64,000 bases of DNA from Candidatus Saccharicenans sp. (lineage in GTDB: Bacteria > Acidobacteriota > Aminicenantia > Aminicenantales > Saccharicenantaceae), in the NCBI GenBank assembly GCA_030017715.1, contig JASEIU010000003.1, positions 332,098 to 396,097 on the forward strand, given 5' to 3'. The translations under genes and the position numbers were made by a program. Positions 8,555-17,907 of the stretch are shown piece by piece (position 1 is the first letter of the stretch; each line of letters begins with the position of its first letter). Under the pieces are notes generated by a model, which was not told where the DNA came from, did no database searches, and saw only the letters and a list, made by a program, of their open reading frames with translations.

Positions 8555-9693
8555 TTTTCCTCCTCTAGAAGCTCCTGATAGAGCGACAAGAGATTCTCCT
8601 CTTCTTTCTCCCAATTATATTTTTCTTTTATTAGCTCCATTCCTTTGGTTCCCATCTCCCCAGCCACCACTGGGTTATCCAACAAGTATTTTACCGAGTT
8701 GGCAAAGGCCCCCACATCACCAGGTCTGACCAGGATAGCGCAGTTCTTACCACCCAAAAGCTTCCTTAGCAGCGGGAGATCACTCGAAATTACCGGCAGA
8801 CCACAAGCCATATACTCAAAGACCTTAACTGGGATGGCTGCCAAAAACCGGGGCTCTGCAAGGTGATGGTTTACTCCTATCTTACTTTGCAATAGGTATC
8901 TGCACACCACGGTGTGCGGAACCTTTTCTATAAAGACGAAATTTTCACTAATATCTGGTCCTTCTTTCTTCATCTCGCTTTCCGCCCATTTTATCATTTC
9001 CGGGGAGGCTCCCAAGATGCACCACTTAAAATTATACCCCATTTGCTTTAATTCGCGAGCCACAGAAAACATAAATGATAGTCTAGGGGAAGAGAGGGTT
9101 CCCGTGTGGATGAGATCAAATTGCAGTGTCAGGACGGTTTCATGACTATTAGCCGATCCGAACTCAAGGAGTGGGAAGTTATGAAGGGTACGCACCTTCC
9201 TAGCTCTCAGTTTTTGAAAGCGTTCAGTTATGGCATCAGTGGGAGTTATGATAGCAGCAAAGCTTCTTGCGCTGATTTTTTCGATCTGCCACATGAACCA
9301 ACTAGCAATCCTCCGCAGGGAAGAAGGGAACCACTCTTTGAAAAGCATGTGCTGAACATAATCCTCATGCACATCATAAATGACCTTAGCCTTTGTTACA
9401 AGCGTGAGCAACATTCCAATGGGGATCAATTCTGGATCATGAAAGTGATAAATATCGGCTCTTTGCCTAAAAGCTAAGTGGAAAGCTTTGCTGGTAAGCC
9501 CAAGCATCCGCTGAAGCCGATTTCGCGATTTAGGCAAAGGAATGATCTTGACTCCATCTACAACCTCGTTCTTGTCATGCTGTGCGATCAAAGTTACATC
9601 GTAGCCCGCCTGGACCAACGTCTTCGCCTCCTTGTGGAAGACGCGGGCGTCAAATGGCGAATGAACAGTGGTAATGTGTACAACCTTTCTCAT
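8551..9693 (-). CDS. Glycosyltransferase family 4
   Basis: 380 residues, GT-B fold. N-terminus MRKVVHITTVHSPFDARVFH with YHFHDPELIPIG and VIYDVHEDYVQ is typical of GT4 enzymes of capsule and O-antigen loci. The C-terminal domain has HTGTLSSPRLS, KIGVNHHLAEPRFLAAIPVK and VFEYMACGLPVISSDLP, the region that binds the nucleotide-sugar donor. It is cytoplasmic or peripheral to the membrane and adds one residue of the repeat unit. It lies 30 nt after the amidotransferase gene and overlaps the deacetylase start by 4 nt. Donor and linkage are unknown. Confidence 0.86.
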   Translation of the reverse strand: MRKVVHITTVHSPFDARVFHKEAKTLVQAGYDVTLIAQHDKNEVVDGVKIIPLPKSRNRLQRMLGLTSKAFHLAFRQRADIYHFHDPELIPIGMLLTLVTKAKVIYDVHEDYVQHMLFKEWFPSSLRRIASWFMWQIEKISARSFAAIITPTDAITERFQKLRARKVRTLHNFPLLEFGSANSHETVLTLQFDLIHTGTLSSPRLSFMFSVARELKQMGYNFKWCILGASPEMIKWAESEMKKEGPDISENFVFIEKVPHTVVCRYLLQSKIGVNHHLAEPRFLAAIPVKVFEYMACGLPVISSDLPLLRKLLGGKNCAILVRPGDVGAFANSVKYLLDNPVVAGEMGTKGMELIKEKYNWEKEEENLLSLYQELLEEEK

Positions 9694-9723
9694 AATATAC
9701 TCGGCTTTGAATATCTACTGCAA

Positions 9724-10857
9724 CTAATATCGATGTATTCGAATCCCAAGCACTTTCACCAAGACCTCTTTGAATCTAAACAAAAACTCAGAAGAAGGGA
9801 ACTCGCTATGTTCTCGAGGTGGCAATGCCAAGATCTCTTCCCATTCCCCAAGCGATAACCCAAGTTTATCGGCAATATAGGCTTTATCTTTTTCAAGCAC
9901 TTCCTGACTCGGATACGGTGGCTTCTTAAGCTCATCGATCGCCTTTTCTCTGGCGAGCTGCCCCGAAAGTATTAGGCTTGATAGGTGTGCCCTCCGCTTG
10001 TCAATTCCGAACTTCGTTGGAAGATAGTAGCCTTGATAGAACCTAGTTAGGATAGACTCATAATGCTTTAGGCCGTAATCATGCCAACCATACTTTTCTA
10101 TCAAGGTCCTTTTTGCCTCCTCCTTATTGTAAGGCAAATAGTTAAGGAGCCGTATCACCCTGATCTTGCGTATGAAAGGATAATATACATATCTCTCCCA
10201 AAAACTTAGCGCAGGGAACTTTTTCAAAGGGTCAGTTCCGAAACGCTTTTGAATGGCGAGCAGATGACGCAGATCACCGGAATTGAATCCCCATGTGCGC
10301 GGGAGGATGGATTCTGTTGCATAATTCCCTCCAATAATAATATAACGAACGCCCACCTCATTGGCCTTTTTATATAAAGCAGCAAAGAAGGCATGGTCTT
10401 GGGGAATCTCGCAGTTCTTGACGGCAGCTTTATAAAATGCAATCTGTAAGTCGCGCATCTCTTTCCATTCTACTGTGATAGTTTCAAAATCGAAGCCCAA
10501 TTGTTTCACAAGGTTTTTTACATTGTTTTCTGATTCAGGACTATTCCATCCGGTGCCCACATGAACTAAGAGCGGGCGTAACCCTAACTCGGCAGTTAAA
10601 TGTGCCAAATAAGAGCTATCGGTCCCACCGCTAATTCCTAAAACGGAGTCATAAGATTTGCCCTGCCCAGACTTTTTGATGGTAGATACAATCTGCTCCA
10701 ACAGTTTACTTCCTTCTCCTGTATGAGCTCGTTCCAGAATCGGCCTAATTTCGCGATCAAAGTAATGGCAAAAACTACAAACGCCGTGGGCATCGAAGCT
10801 GATTTCATCAGCAGTTGTGTCCATAACACATCGTATACAACTTTGATAACTTCTCAT
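9724..10857 (-). CDS. N-acetyl sugar amidotransferase, WbpG/WbuX-like
   Basis: 377 residues. Two cysteine pairs (CIRCVMD near residue 8, CSFCHYF near 27) are followed by the PP-loop ATP-pyrophosphatase motif GISGGTDSSYLAHL near residue 72, then IIIGGNYATESILPRTWG. This order matches the N-acetyl sugar amidotransferase family (Pseudomonas WbpG and relatives), which turns a carboxyl group of a uronic acid into an amidine using ammonia. In Pseudomonas the ammonia comes from HisH/HisF-like partners. No such partners are visible in this window, although a decayed stretch lies directly upstream. The likely substrate is a diacetamido-uronic sugar made by the wbpB/D/E/I-like genes. Confidence 0.85.
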   Translation of the reverse strand: MRSYQSCIRCVMDTTADEISFDAHGVCSFCHYFDREIRPILERAHTGEGSKLLEQIVSTIKKSGQGKSYDSVLGISGGTDSSYLAHLTAELGLRPLLVHVGTGWNSPESENNVKNLVKQLGFDFETITVEWKEMRDLQIAFYKAAVKNCEIPQDHAFFAALYKKANEVGVRYIIIGGNYATESILPRTWGFNSGDLRHLLAIQKRFGTDPLKKFPALSFWERYVYYPFIRKIRVIRLLNYLPYNKEEAKRTLIEKYGWHDYGLKHYESILTRFYQGYYLPTKFGIDKRRAHLSSLILSGQLAREKAIDELKKPPYPSQEVLEKDKAYIADKLGLSLGEWEEILALPPREHSEFPSSEFLFRFKEVLVKVLGIRIHRY

Positions 10858-12208
10858 ATAGATCTCCTAATTTTAAGATTAATTCCTGCAATACTGTGGA
10901 ACTCGATAAGGTGTGCTAAAACGCTCCATCCCGACATTACCGTTTCATTAGCGATAGATTTGTATCTGCTCTCATAGACTGCTTGCGGTCAATCCAATAA
11001 AGAGGGCTGCCAGTTGGAAAGAAGAGCAAACGCAGCGATGGAATAATCATAAACCTCGCCATTGCTGTCGAAATTATGTATGAGATAGAACCTGCTATGC
11101 TAATCAGTATTGCAAGACTTTTCAGTTTTCGAGTTCGCAGGTCTCCATATTTGCTCCATAAATTTCCAGGCAACTGCCTTCAGGTCATTTTCCCGAAATT
11201 CTGCACCCATTTCCCAAGCCTCGACCATAAAACAGAGGGTCAAAAGAAGTTTGACACATCCTCTGTACCATGGTCAGGATCAGTTCGTAAATATGGGCTA
11301 TTTACCTGGTCAGCGCCTCTATTCTCCCAACCAGCATAAGGCGGATTATCCTTGACCTAATAAGGGATCCTCACTATCCCATTAAGCAGAAAAATTATAC
11401 CTGCTCGCATTTTCCCGGTCAAAGCCACAGCTTTCTCTAAGTAGTTGACATCTCAGGTTACCAGCCGCAACTAAAACAGAAATCGATTGTTTGCACAAAG
11501 ACAGTCGCTAGGAACTTGGAAGGCCACTCAACAAGAACTTTGCGCCTGGTTCGAGTACCAAGTAGCCTTAGCACACAAACTCTTCCCATGAATTACAACG
11601 GGCTCAAAAACTCTCTTCAAAAGTTTCTTCATATTCATGAATCAATGGTTGATATACATAGAGCGCAGGATTAGCGTGAAGCATTCCTTGTCTTCTTGTA
11701 TTATTTTAACCATTATGTTGTCATGCCGTCCATGTGAATGCCTTTGAATCTGAAGAGCTGATCTGCCCTTTTCATTGTATATGATCACCGGAACGCCTAG
11801 AATTTATTAACTTCCTATTCGCCACCGTGGCCTCATTCGGCCAGCGAGTCTGGTATTCCTTCTCGATAACCCCTAACTTGAAGCAAATGATTAGCCCACT
11901 CGATGAACAATTCAAGATTGCGCTCATTTTCTGTCGGCTCCTGCATATTTAAGAGCAACTCCATATATTTGGCCTCGCTTCAGAAATTCCCAATAGTTAG
12001 GCTATCATTGTACAGCGGTTTTTTTCTAATGCCATTGTTTCGAGAAGAATATAATATTAATGAATATCACGCACTTTTCTGGAAGAACATGGTCTCAGCT
12101 GTTTTAGTCGAATTCTCGTATCTTTGAAAGACAAGCAACCTAGCAACACAGCAAAGCGGGGCCAGGCCTGCCAGGCCCAAACATATCCTCTGTATCATAG
12201 AGGAATTC
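10858..12208. other. Gene-free stretch with decayed coding fragments
   Basis: About 1.35 kb inside the glycan locus without an intact gene. On the minus strand, broken stretches read like protein: a 78-codon piece at 10937-11173 with a hydrophobic segment (SLAILISIAGSISYIIST) and PTGSPLYWIDRKQ, one near 11.3 kb (NPPYAGWENRGADQVNSPYL), and one near 11.8 kb (GVPVIIYNEKGR). Each is cut by stops. It looks like one or two genes eroded after acquisition. The base composition is more AT-rich than flanking genes. I could not identify the lost families, and I see no RNA gene or transposase. Confidence 0.5.
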
Positions 12209-13519
12209 TCATCGTTCTTCCTCCTGTATCTCACCTAGTAGCTCCTTCGATTTAGATGTCCCAATATCAAAGGAGTTTGAGGAACTTTCTGTCTTGCCCC
12301 TCTGGAACATGTGGACTGTGGCGATTAATGCTATCCAGGTGAATAGCATTCTATTGTCATTTATATCGCCAGACACCATAGAATTCACGAAAGCAAAGAA
12401 GCCTGCCACTAATAAGTATCGAGTCACAACTTTTGCAAGCCCTTTTTGTTTGCCCCGAGTGATAATCGGTATGGCAAAAGCTGTTAAAATCATTGCCAAA
12501 AAAATCAAAGTACCTATTAGCCCGGTCTCAGCCCCTAATTCTAATATTATGTTGTGTGGATACTCGCGAATATCTAAACCTGCCACCGCTACACTGAACT
12601 GCCCAACCCCGTGTCCCCAGATTGGCGAGCGTGCCCAAAGTTCAAGCGCTTCACGATTGAAGCTTATTCTCGTTAATGCAGAGCTTCCTACCTCTGTTAA
12701 TAGGACTTGGGTCCGGAACATGAGGGTTGGGAATAACTCTTCCCCCCCTACTCCGAGGATAATAAGGGCACAAAGTATCACAACGCCAAGGCGTATTGCA
12801 TATCGATCGATTCGAATGAAAGGCCGTCCGTTTACGCTAAGTATTAAGAAGAGGGCGAGCGAGAGGATCAGGGCTAATACCGGTCCTCTTGCCCCGGCAA
12901 TTAATGCTGCCCAAAGCTGTAAGACTGCCATTATCCATAGGATTGGGTTCATCAAGGGGCTTTTCTTTATAGGAAGTATAAAGGCCACGGTCACAAGAAA
13001 CCCCAGGCCACAAGCGCGGGCTAAGGCAATGTAATTGCTCCCTAATGCAGTGATGAAACCTACACGTCCTATAGCTTGATAGTTTGCAAGTGCATCAATC
13101 GCCATTAAAGTTGAAATCACTACGGTTGCCCAAGAGAACCTCTTGAGAGAGTGGAAGTCTGTAATAAGCAAGCCAGCACCAAAGAAAGCCCAGCCTGTTA
13201 TGAAAATGAATCTAAAGACTTTGTCGTATCCGTACTGCCTGCTATCTGTGTAGAGCAAACTCCCAACAAGAGATAAAATGAGCAGAATGAATAATACAGC
13301 AACTTTGTTAAACCCAATTGGAGTTCTCAAGGCAAATTTCGTCTTTAGCATACGATAAAACAATACACAAAATGACAAGATCAAAAAGAGTATCGTGATG
13401 TCGATGTGATTCTGGATAAAAGCAACCCTCCGATCCGCCTTGTAGTAGCCAGCAAAAAGAAAGAGGGCAAAGAGCCATTCCGCTATCTTTTCGATAAAAG
13501 AAACAGGCTGGCGGGACAC
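12209..13519 (-). CDS. O-antigen ligase/polymerase-like membrane protein (Wzy)
   Basis: About 436 residues from the GTG at 13519, which has a GAGGAAAGGG ribosome-binding site ten bases upstream and follows the flippase stop by 20 nt. An in-frame ATG at 13606 would add 29 residues but overlap the flippase gene by 67 nt. There are around eleven hydrophobic segments. A large periplasmic loop holds RISFNREALELWARSPIWGH and GVGQF, then EYPHNIILELGAETGLIG: the Wzy_C/O-antigen ligase signature with its conserved Arg and His. It would polymerise repeat units or ligate the glycan in the periplasm. Polymerase is more likely given the neighbouring flippase, but ligase cannot be excluded. Confidence 0.82.
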   Translation of the reverse strand: MSRQPVSFIEKIAEWLFALFLFAGYYKADRRVAFIQNHIDITILFLILSFCVLFYRMLKTKFALRTPIGFNKVAVLFILLILSLVGSLLYTDSRQYGYDKVFRFIFITGWAFFGAGLLITDFHSLKRFSWATVVISTLMAIDALANYQAIGRVGFITALGSNYIALARACGLGFLVTVAFILPIKKSPLMNPILWIMAVLQLWAALIAGARGPVLALILSLALFLILSVNGRPFIRIDRYAIRLGVVILCALIILGVGGEELFPTLMFRTQVLLTEVGSSALTRISFNREALELWARSPIWGHGVGQFSVAVAGLDIREYPHNIILELGAETGLIGTLIFLAMILTAFAIPIITRGKQKGLAKVVTRYLLVAGFFAFVNSMVSGDINDNRMLFTWIALIATVHMFQRGKTESSSNSFDIGTSKSKELLGEIQEEER

Positions 13520-13539
13520 ACTTAGTTCACGCCCTTTCC

Positions 13540-14895
13540 TCAATGATGTCTCTCCTGCCTGTCTACAGTTGATATAGTCCTCAAAGCGTACCAAATGAGG
13601 CTCCATAAAACAAGATAAGCGATCAGCATTGACAGACTATAAATAGTGACAGCATTGACAGGCGATATGCCCCATGCCCTTCCTGCGAGTAGACCCCCGA
13701 CAACCAAAACCAGTCGTGTCCCTTCCCAAACTGAATACAGATCCTGCCGCTCCAGGATATTCATGGTATGTGAGAGCGGGATTATCGCAAACCGTACTGC
13801 GAACATCGGCCCCATGATCTGCACATAGCGGCCGGCTGTCTTCCAACCCGGACCGAAGACGATGGTAAAGAACCATGGTGCCAAAGCACACAAGACTGCT
13901 ACAGGAAGCCCCCCGATGAGGGCGAGCCGAGCAGTTAATTTGAGGTAGAGTTGCCTTATAGATTTTGGATCCTCTCGGGGGAGTCGAGACGCTTCACCAA
14001 AGTAGACTTGAGCCACTGAATCCCCGACTAAGTTGAGTGGAGCCGCGATCACCCGCTGACCCAAGGCAAACCAGCCGGCAACCTCTGCGCCATAAAATGC
14101 CGCGAACAAGAGTTGAGGTAACTGTAGCCCCAAACCCTCAAGAAGGTCAGCCCAACTGGAAAAGAACGGGAAGCGTTTATATCTCGCGCCAGCATGGCAT
14201 ATCGCCCGCAAACTGACGGCCTTGAAAGGAGCGCGGTCTTTCCTCCAGGCAGATAAGCCTAAGGATGCACTTCCGGCGGTTTCGCCCGCCAATTGGCCTA
14301 GAAGGAGCCCAACTGGCCCAGAATGCACAAAACCCACACCAACTTGAAGGGCTGCGCGGGCCACACCACGGCTTAGCCGTGTTCGGGCAAGATTTGGAAA
14401 ATCGCGTTTCCGCACTGCCCAGTAATTCAAAATTTGGTAGGTGCCGGCACCCAACATTCCTAAAGGGACGAGCCACAAATAAGGCTTAAGCTTGGGGACA
14501 CTGGCCCAGGCAACTATCTGCTCTCCTAGTTTCCAGACTACTACCCATGACAGCAAGCTCATTCCCAGCAACAACATAAAACAAAGAGCCAAAACGTTGG
14601 CTGCCGTTTGATCATCTTCAGGAAGAGGAATGGCATATTCATAGCGCAAAGATGCCACCACGGTAATGATTCCCAACATAGAAGCATAGACTCCAAAGAC
14701 GCCAAATTCCTCCGCAGAATAGAGGCGGGTGAGAATGGGCGATACGAGGATCGTTATCGCTTGCCCCAACGCTGATCCCCCTGCGAGCATGGTGACGCTT
14801 CGGGCAAACCGGCTCTTGGGCAAGTGTGCCCTTATCGCGTCCTTGAGCCACCTTTGCGCTGCAGCTACCCTTCTCATCCTATTTATCTTCATCAC
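13540..14895 (-). CDS. Polysaccharide flippase (Wzx/MATE-like)
   Basis: 451 residues with about 12 membrane segments. The opening MLAGGSALGQAITILVSPIL followed by TRLYSAEEFGVFGVYASMLG is the typical N-terminus of oligosaccharide flippases. RYEYAIPLPEDDQTAANVLA and GWFALGQRVIAAPLNLVGDS are also family-like. It would export undecaprenyl-linked repeat units to the periplasm. The gene is clearly more GC-rich than the pgl-like genes to its right and the polymerase to its left, suggesting a different origin. It follows the wbpI-like gene by 13 nt and precedes the polymerase. Confidence 0.86.
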   Translation of the reverse strand: MMKINRMRRVAAAQRWLKDAIRAHLPKSRFARSVTMLAGGSALGQAITILVSPILTRLYSAEEFGVFGVYASMLGIITVVASLRYEYAIPLPEDDQTAANVLALCFMLLLGMSLLSWVVVWKLGEQIVAWASVPKLKPYLWLVPLGMLGAGTYQILNYWAVRKRDFPNLARTRLSRGVARAALQVGVGFVHSGPVGLLLGQLAGETAGSASLGLSAWRKDRAPFKAVSLRAICHAGARYKRFPFFSSWADLLEGLGLQLPQLLFAAFYGAEVAGWFALGQRVIAAPLNLVGDSVAQVYFGEASRLPREDPKSIRQLYLKLTARLALIGGLPVAVLCALAPWFFTIVFGPGWKTAGRYVQIMGPMFAVRFAIIPLSHTMNILERQDLYSVWEGTRLVLVVGGLLAGRAWGISPVNAVTIYSLSMLIAYLVLWSLIWYALRTISTVDRQERHH

Positions 14896-14908
14896 TTATC
14901 CTTGGCCA

Positions 14909-16108
14909 TTACCTAATATAGAACAGAGCATGCACAATCCTCTCCGACGCCTTGCCGTCTCCGAAAGGAAGTCCGGAGGAACTATCGCGCTGAGAGGCAG
15001 AGGAACAGACAGCAAGTGCTGCTTGAAAGATGCGATTGGGATCAAAGCCAACCAGTGTGTTCCAACCCGTCTCCACCGTCTCCGCCCACTCCGTTTCCTC
15101 CCGCATGGTCACACAGGGAACGCGGAAGAAGAAGGCCTCCTTTTGGACTCCGCCCGAGTCGGTGAGGATAACCCGGGCGTTCTTCTCGAGCAGGAGCATG
15201 TCCAGGTAAGAGACCGGCTCGACTATAAGCAGATTGCGCGGCGAAGGGTCAGGATGGGGGGAGAGGAAAGAGAGGGCGTTTCGGGTGCGGGGGTGCAGGG
15301 GAACCACGACCGTGAGCCCCTTCCGGGCGACGGTCGCCAGTCCTTCAAAGATCCCCCTGAGGCGCCCAGGATCGTCAGCGTTCTCCGCCCGGTGAATGGT
15401 GGCCAGAGCGTATCCTCTGCGTTCAAGCCCCAGGCGATCGAGGATCCCGGACTTCGTTTCAGCCAGCTCGGCGTACTGGAGCACCGCATCGTACATCACG
15501 TCGCCGACGTTGAGAACTAATGGTACGTGGTGTGTGGTCAGTGCCTTGTCCCCTGGAATCAGTGGCACATAGTCAAGCGGGAGGAGATGGCCGTCGTTGA
15601 CGATATTGGTGAAGCCCTCCCTTTTCAGATTCCGTACTGCGGTCTCGGTGGGACAGAAGAGGAGATCGGCTACATGGTCGGCGAGCACTCGGTTTATCTC
15701 CTCAGGCATCGTCCTGTTGAAGCTGCGCAGCCCAGCCTCCACGTGAGCCAGAGGGATATGTAGCTTGGTCGCGACTAAAGCACCTGCCAGGGTGGAGTTC
15801 GTGTCGCCGTAGACCATCACCACGTCCGGCTTCTCTTTGAGAAGCACCTCTTCGATCCGCTTGAGCATCTCGCCGGTCTGATAGCCATGGGTGCCTGAGC
15901 CCACACCCAGGTGGTAATCCGGCGCTTTTAGGCCAAGTTCTTCGAAGAAAACCTGAGACATCTCATAGTCATAATGCTGGCCGGAATGGAGCAGAACCTC
16001 CTGAATATGATCTCCATCAGTCTCTTTATTATGAAGGTCGATCCCCTTTAAAATTGGCGCCAGTTTTATAAACTGAGGCCTGGCGCCAACGATGTTAATG
16101 AGCTTCAC
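14909..16108 (-). CDS. wbpI: UDP-N-acetyl sugar 2-epimerase, WecB/WbpI family
   Basis: About 399 residues from the GTG at 16108 (GAGGGGG eight bases upstream). A GTG at 16123 is possible but puts five extra residues before the conserved KLINIVGARPQFIKLAPILK. Motifs: HSGQHYDYEMSQVFFEELGL, YGDTNSTLAGALVATKLHIP, HVEAGLRSFNRTMPEEINRV, and TDSGGVQKEAFFFRVPCVTM. A roughly 30-residue insert (from NDGHLLPLDYVPLIP) lies before GDVMYDAVLQ; the other epimerase here lacks it. Its place after wbpB-, wbpD- and wbpE-like genes suggests it epimerises UDP-GlcNAc(3NAc)A to UDP-ManNAc(3NAc)A as WbpI/WlbD does. An ordinary WecB role is the alternative. The DNA is GC-rich like the adjacent flippase. Confidence 0.85.
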   Translation of the reverse strand: MKLINIVGARPQFIKLAPILKGIDLHNKETDGDHIQEVLLHSGQHYDYEMSQVFFEELGLKAPDYHLGVGSGTHGYQTGEMLKRIEEVLLKEKPDVVMVYGDTNSTLAGALVATKLHIPLAHVEAGLRSFNRTMPEEINRVLADHVADLLFCPTETAVRNLKREGFTNIVNDGHLLPLDYVPLIPGDKALTTHHVPLVLNVGDVMYDAVLQYAELAETKSGILDRLGLERRGYALATIHRAENADDPGRLRGIFEGLATVARKGLTVVVPLHPRTRNALSFLSPHPDPSPRNLLIVEPVSYLDMLLLEKNARVILTDSGGVQKEAFFFRVPCVTMREETEWAETVETGWNTLVGFDPNRIFQAALAVCSSASQRDSSSGLPFGDGKASERIVHALFYIR

Positions 16109-17240
16109 CGCTTTCCCCCTCACTCATCTCAAAGAATCGCGTGATCTCGCCGGCCACGCATTTCTGCTGCTCTTCGGTTAGTTCAGGAAACATAGGTAGC
16201 GAAAGGACTTCACGACTTGCCTTCTCGCTTTCCGGGAAATCTCCTTCTTCATAACCAAGAAATCCAAAGCACGGCTGGAGGTGCAGGGGCAAAGGATAGT
16301 AAACCTGCGTCTCAATTCCACGCTCCCTCAGGTAGTTGCGAAGAGCATCACGCTTCTCTCCCAGGACACGAATGGTATACTGGTGAAATACATGAGAGCA
16401 GTCTGGTGCTATGTAAGGAGTTTTCACATAATTGATTTCTCTCAGAAGTTCATTATACAGAGCGCTCAGGCGTTGCCTCGCCCCGGCCCAGGCATTTAGA
16501 TAAGGAAGCTTCGCCCGGAGAATAGCCGCCTGTATGGTATCGAGACGCGAATTATAACCGATCATGTGGTAGTAGTACCTGGGTTTTGAACCATGAGCCC
16601 TTAACATCTTTATTCTATCGGAAATTTCAGGATCGTTGGTGACAACCAATCCCCCGTCGCCAAAAGCCCCGAGATTTTTGGAGGGGAAAAAGCTAATGCA
16701 GCCAGCATGGCCAAACTGCCCTACCGCTTTTCCTTTATATTTTGCTCCTATGGCCTGGGCAACATCCTCAACAACAAAAAGCCTGTATTTTCGGGCAAGC
16801 TCAAGTATTTTATCCATGTCGGCTGGCTGGCCATAAAGATGGACCGGAATTATGGCTCGAGTCTTTTCGGTAATGGCTCTTTCTATTAAATCGGTGTTAA
16901 GGTTAAAGGTTTCAGGGTCAATGTCGACAAACACCGGTTTTGCGCCACAGTGAACTATAGAAGAGGCCGAGGCGACAAAAGTTAAGGGAGAGGTAATCAC
17001 CTCGTCACCGGGCCCAATTCCGATAGCCTTTAGAGCTAAAATCAAAGCATCCGTGCCTGATGCCACTCCGACCCCATACTTACAGCCGCAGAACTCAGCT
17101 ACTTCCTGTTCTAAAGCTTCCACCTCCGACCCGAGGATGTACTGACCGGAGCGAAGGACTCTTTTTACTGCCTCATCTACCTCTTTTTCAATAGAAGCAT
17201 ACTGAGCTTTGAGGTCAACTAAAGGAATTGATTTCTTCAT
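16095..17240 (-). CDS. wbpE: DegT/DnrJ/EryC1 aminotransferase, WbpE/WlbC-like
   Basis: 381 residues, standard for sugar aminotransferases. N-terminus KKSIPLVDLKAQYASIEKEV, cofactor segment GVASGTDALILALKAIGIGP, and the PLP lysine in CISFFPSKNLGAFGDGG near residue 185. It would transfer an amino group from glutamate to the 3-keto sugar made by the adjacent WbpB/WlbA-like oxidoreductase, giving UDP-GlcNAc(3NH2)A, in the cytoplasm. The tail overlaps the start of the epimerase gene. Twelve nt separate it from the acetyltransferase upstream. The order oxidoreductase, acetyltransferase, aminotransferase, epimerase supports this assignment over a 4-aminotransferase role. Confidence 0.88.
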   Translation of the reverse strand: MKKSIPLVDLKAQYASIEKEVDEAVKRVLRSGQYILGSEVEALEQEVAEFCGCKYGVGVASGTDALILALKAIGIGPGDEVITSPLTFVASASSIVHCGAKPVFVDIDPETFNLNTDLIERAITEKTRAIIPVHLYGQPADMDKILELARKYRLFVVEDVAQAIGAKYKGKAVGQFGHAGCISFFPSKNLGAFGDGGLVVTNDPEISDRIKMLRAHGSKPRYYYHMIGYNSRLDTIQAAILRAKLPYLNAWAGARQRLSALYNELLREINYVKTPYIAPDCSHVFHQYTIRVLGEKRDALRNYLRERGIETQVYYPLPLHLQPCFGFLGYEEGDFPESEKASREVLSLPMFPELTEEQQKCVAGEITRFFEMSEGESGEAH

Positions 17241-17252
17241 TGTTAAAGGTCC

Positions 17253-17864
17253 TTACTTCAATGGTTTATCTTCGGGCCAATCGAGACACCTCAAAATTCC
17301 TGGCTCAACTTCCTTATACCGCCAGCCACTTTCAGGACAGACATATATCCCATCATTATCAGGATTTATTAAGCGATGGCCATGACGACTGACCCAGCCC
17401 TTCTGGCGGGCAGGGACTCCGAGCATAAGCGCATAATCAGGAACATCAGAAACTACTACCGCCCCCGCTCCGATTAGGGCATATCTTCCTATGGTTACGC
17501 CACAGACTATTGTAGCGTTGGCTCCGATAGAAGCTCCTCTCCGGACAATTGTTTTTTCATAGAGATGACGCCTTACTAGCTCTGACCTGGGATTGCTGAT
17601 ATTAGTAAAAACACAGGATGGTCCACAAAAGACATAATCTTCGAGGATCACACCCTCATATACTGAAACATTATTCTGGATTTTCACATAATCGCCTATT
17701 ACAACATTATTGCCTATATTAACATTCTGCCCGAGAACACAATTCTTCCCTATTCTGGCCCCGGATTGGATATGGCAAAAGTGCCAGATTTTCGTTTCCT
17801 CGCCTATTTCAACTCCCTCATCGATGAAGCTACTTGGATGGACAAAATAATTATTCTGGCTCAT
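17253..17864 (-). CDS. wbpD: Left-handed beta-helix N-acetyltransferase, WbpD/WlbB-like
   Basis: 203 residues built of hexapeptide repeats (for example [20 protein letters not shown] and [20 protein letters not shown]), ending with [19 protein letters not shown] and a short C-terminal domain with [12 protein letters not shown]. This matches the UDP-2-acetamido-3-amino-2,3-dideoxy-glucuronate N-acetyltransferases (WbpD/WlbB), which use acetyl-CoA to acetylate the 3-amino group. It sits between the aminotransferase and the oxidoreductase genes of the same predicted pathway. The ATG at 17864 has an AAAGGAT-type site upstream. Confidence 0.88.
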   Translation of the reverse strand: MSQNNYFVHPSSFIDEGVEIGEETKIWHFCHIQSGARIGKNCVLGQNVNIGNNVVIGDYVKIQNNVSVYEGVILEDYVFCGPSCVFTNISNPRSELVRRHLYEKTIVRRGASIGANATIVCGVTIGRYALIGAGAVVVSDVPDYALMLGVPARQKGWVSRHGHRLINPDNDGIYVCPESGWRYKEVEPGILRCLDWPEDKPLK

Positions 17865-17907
17865 GTTTATCCTTTCTAAAGTTGCTATTTGATTATTTTA
17901 CCCTTCT

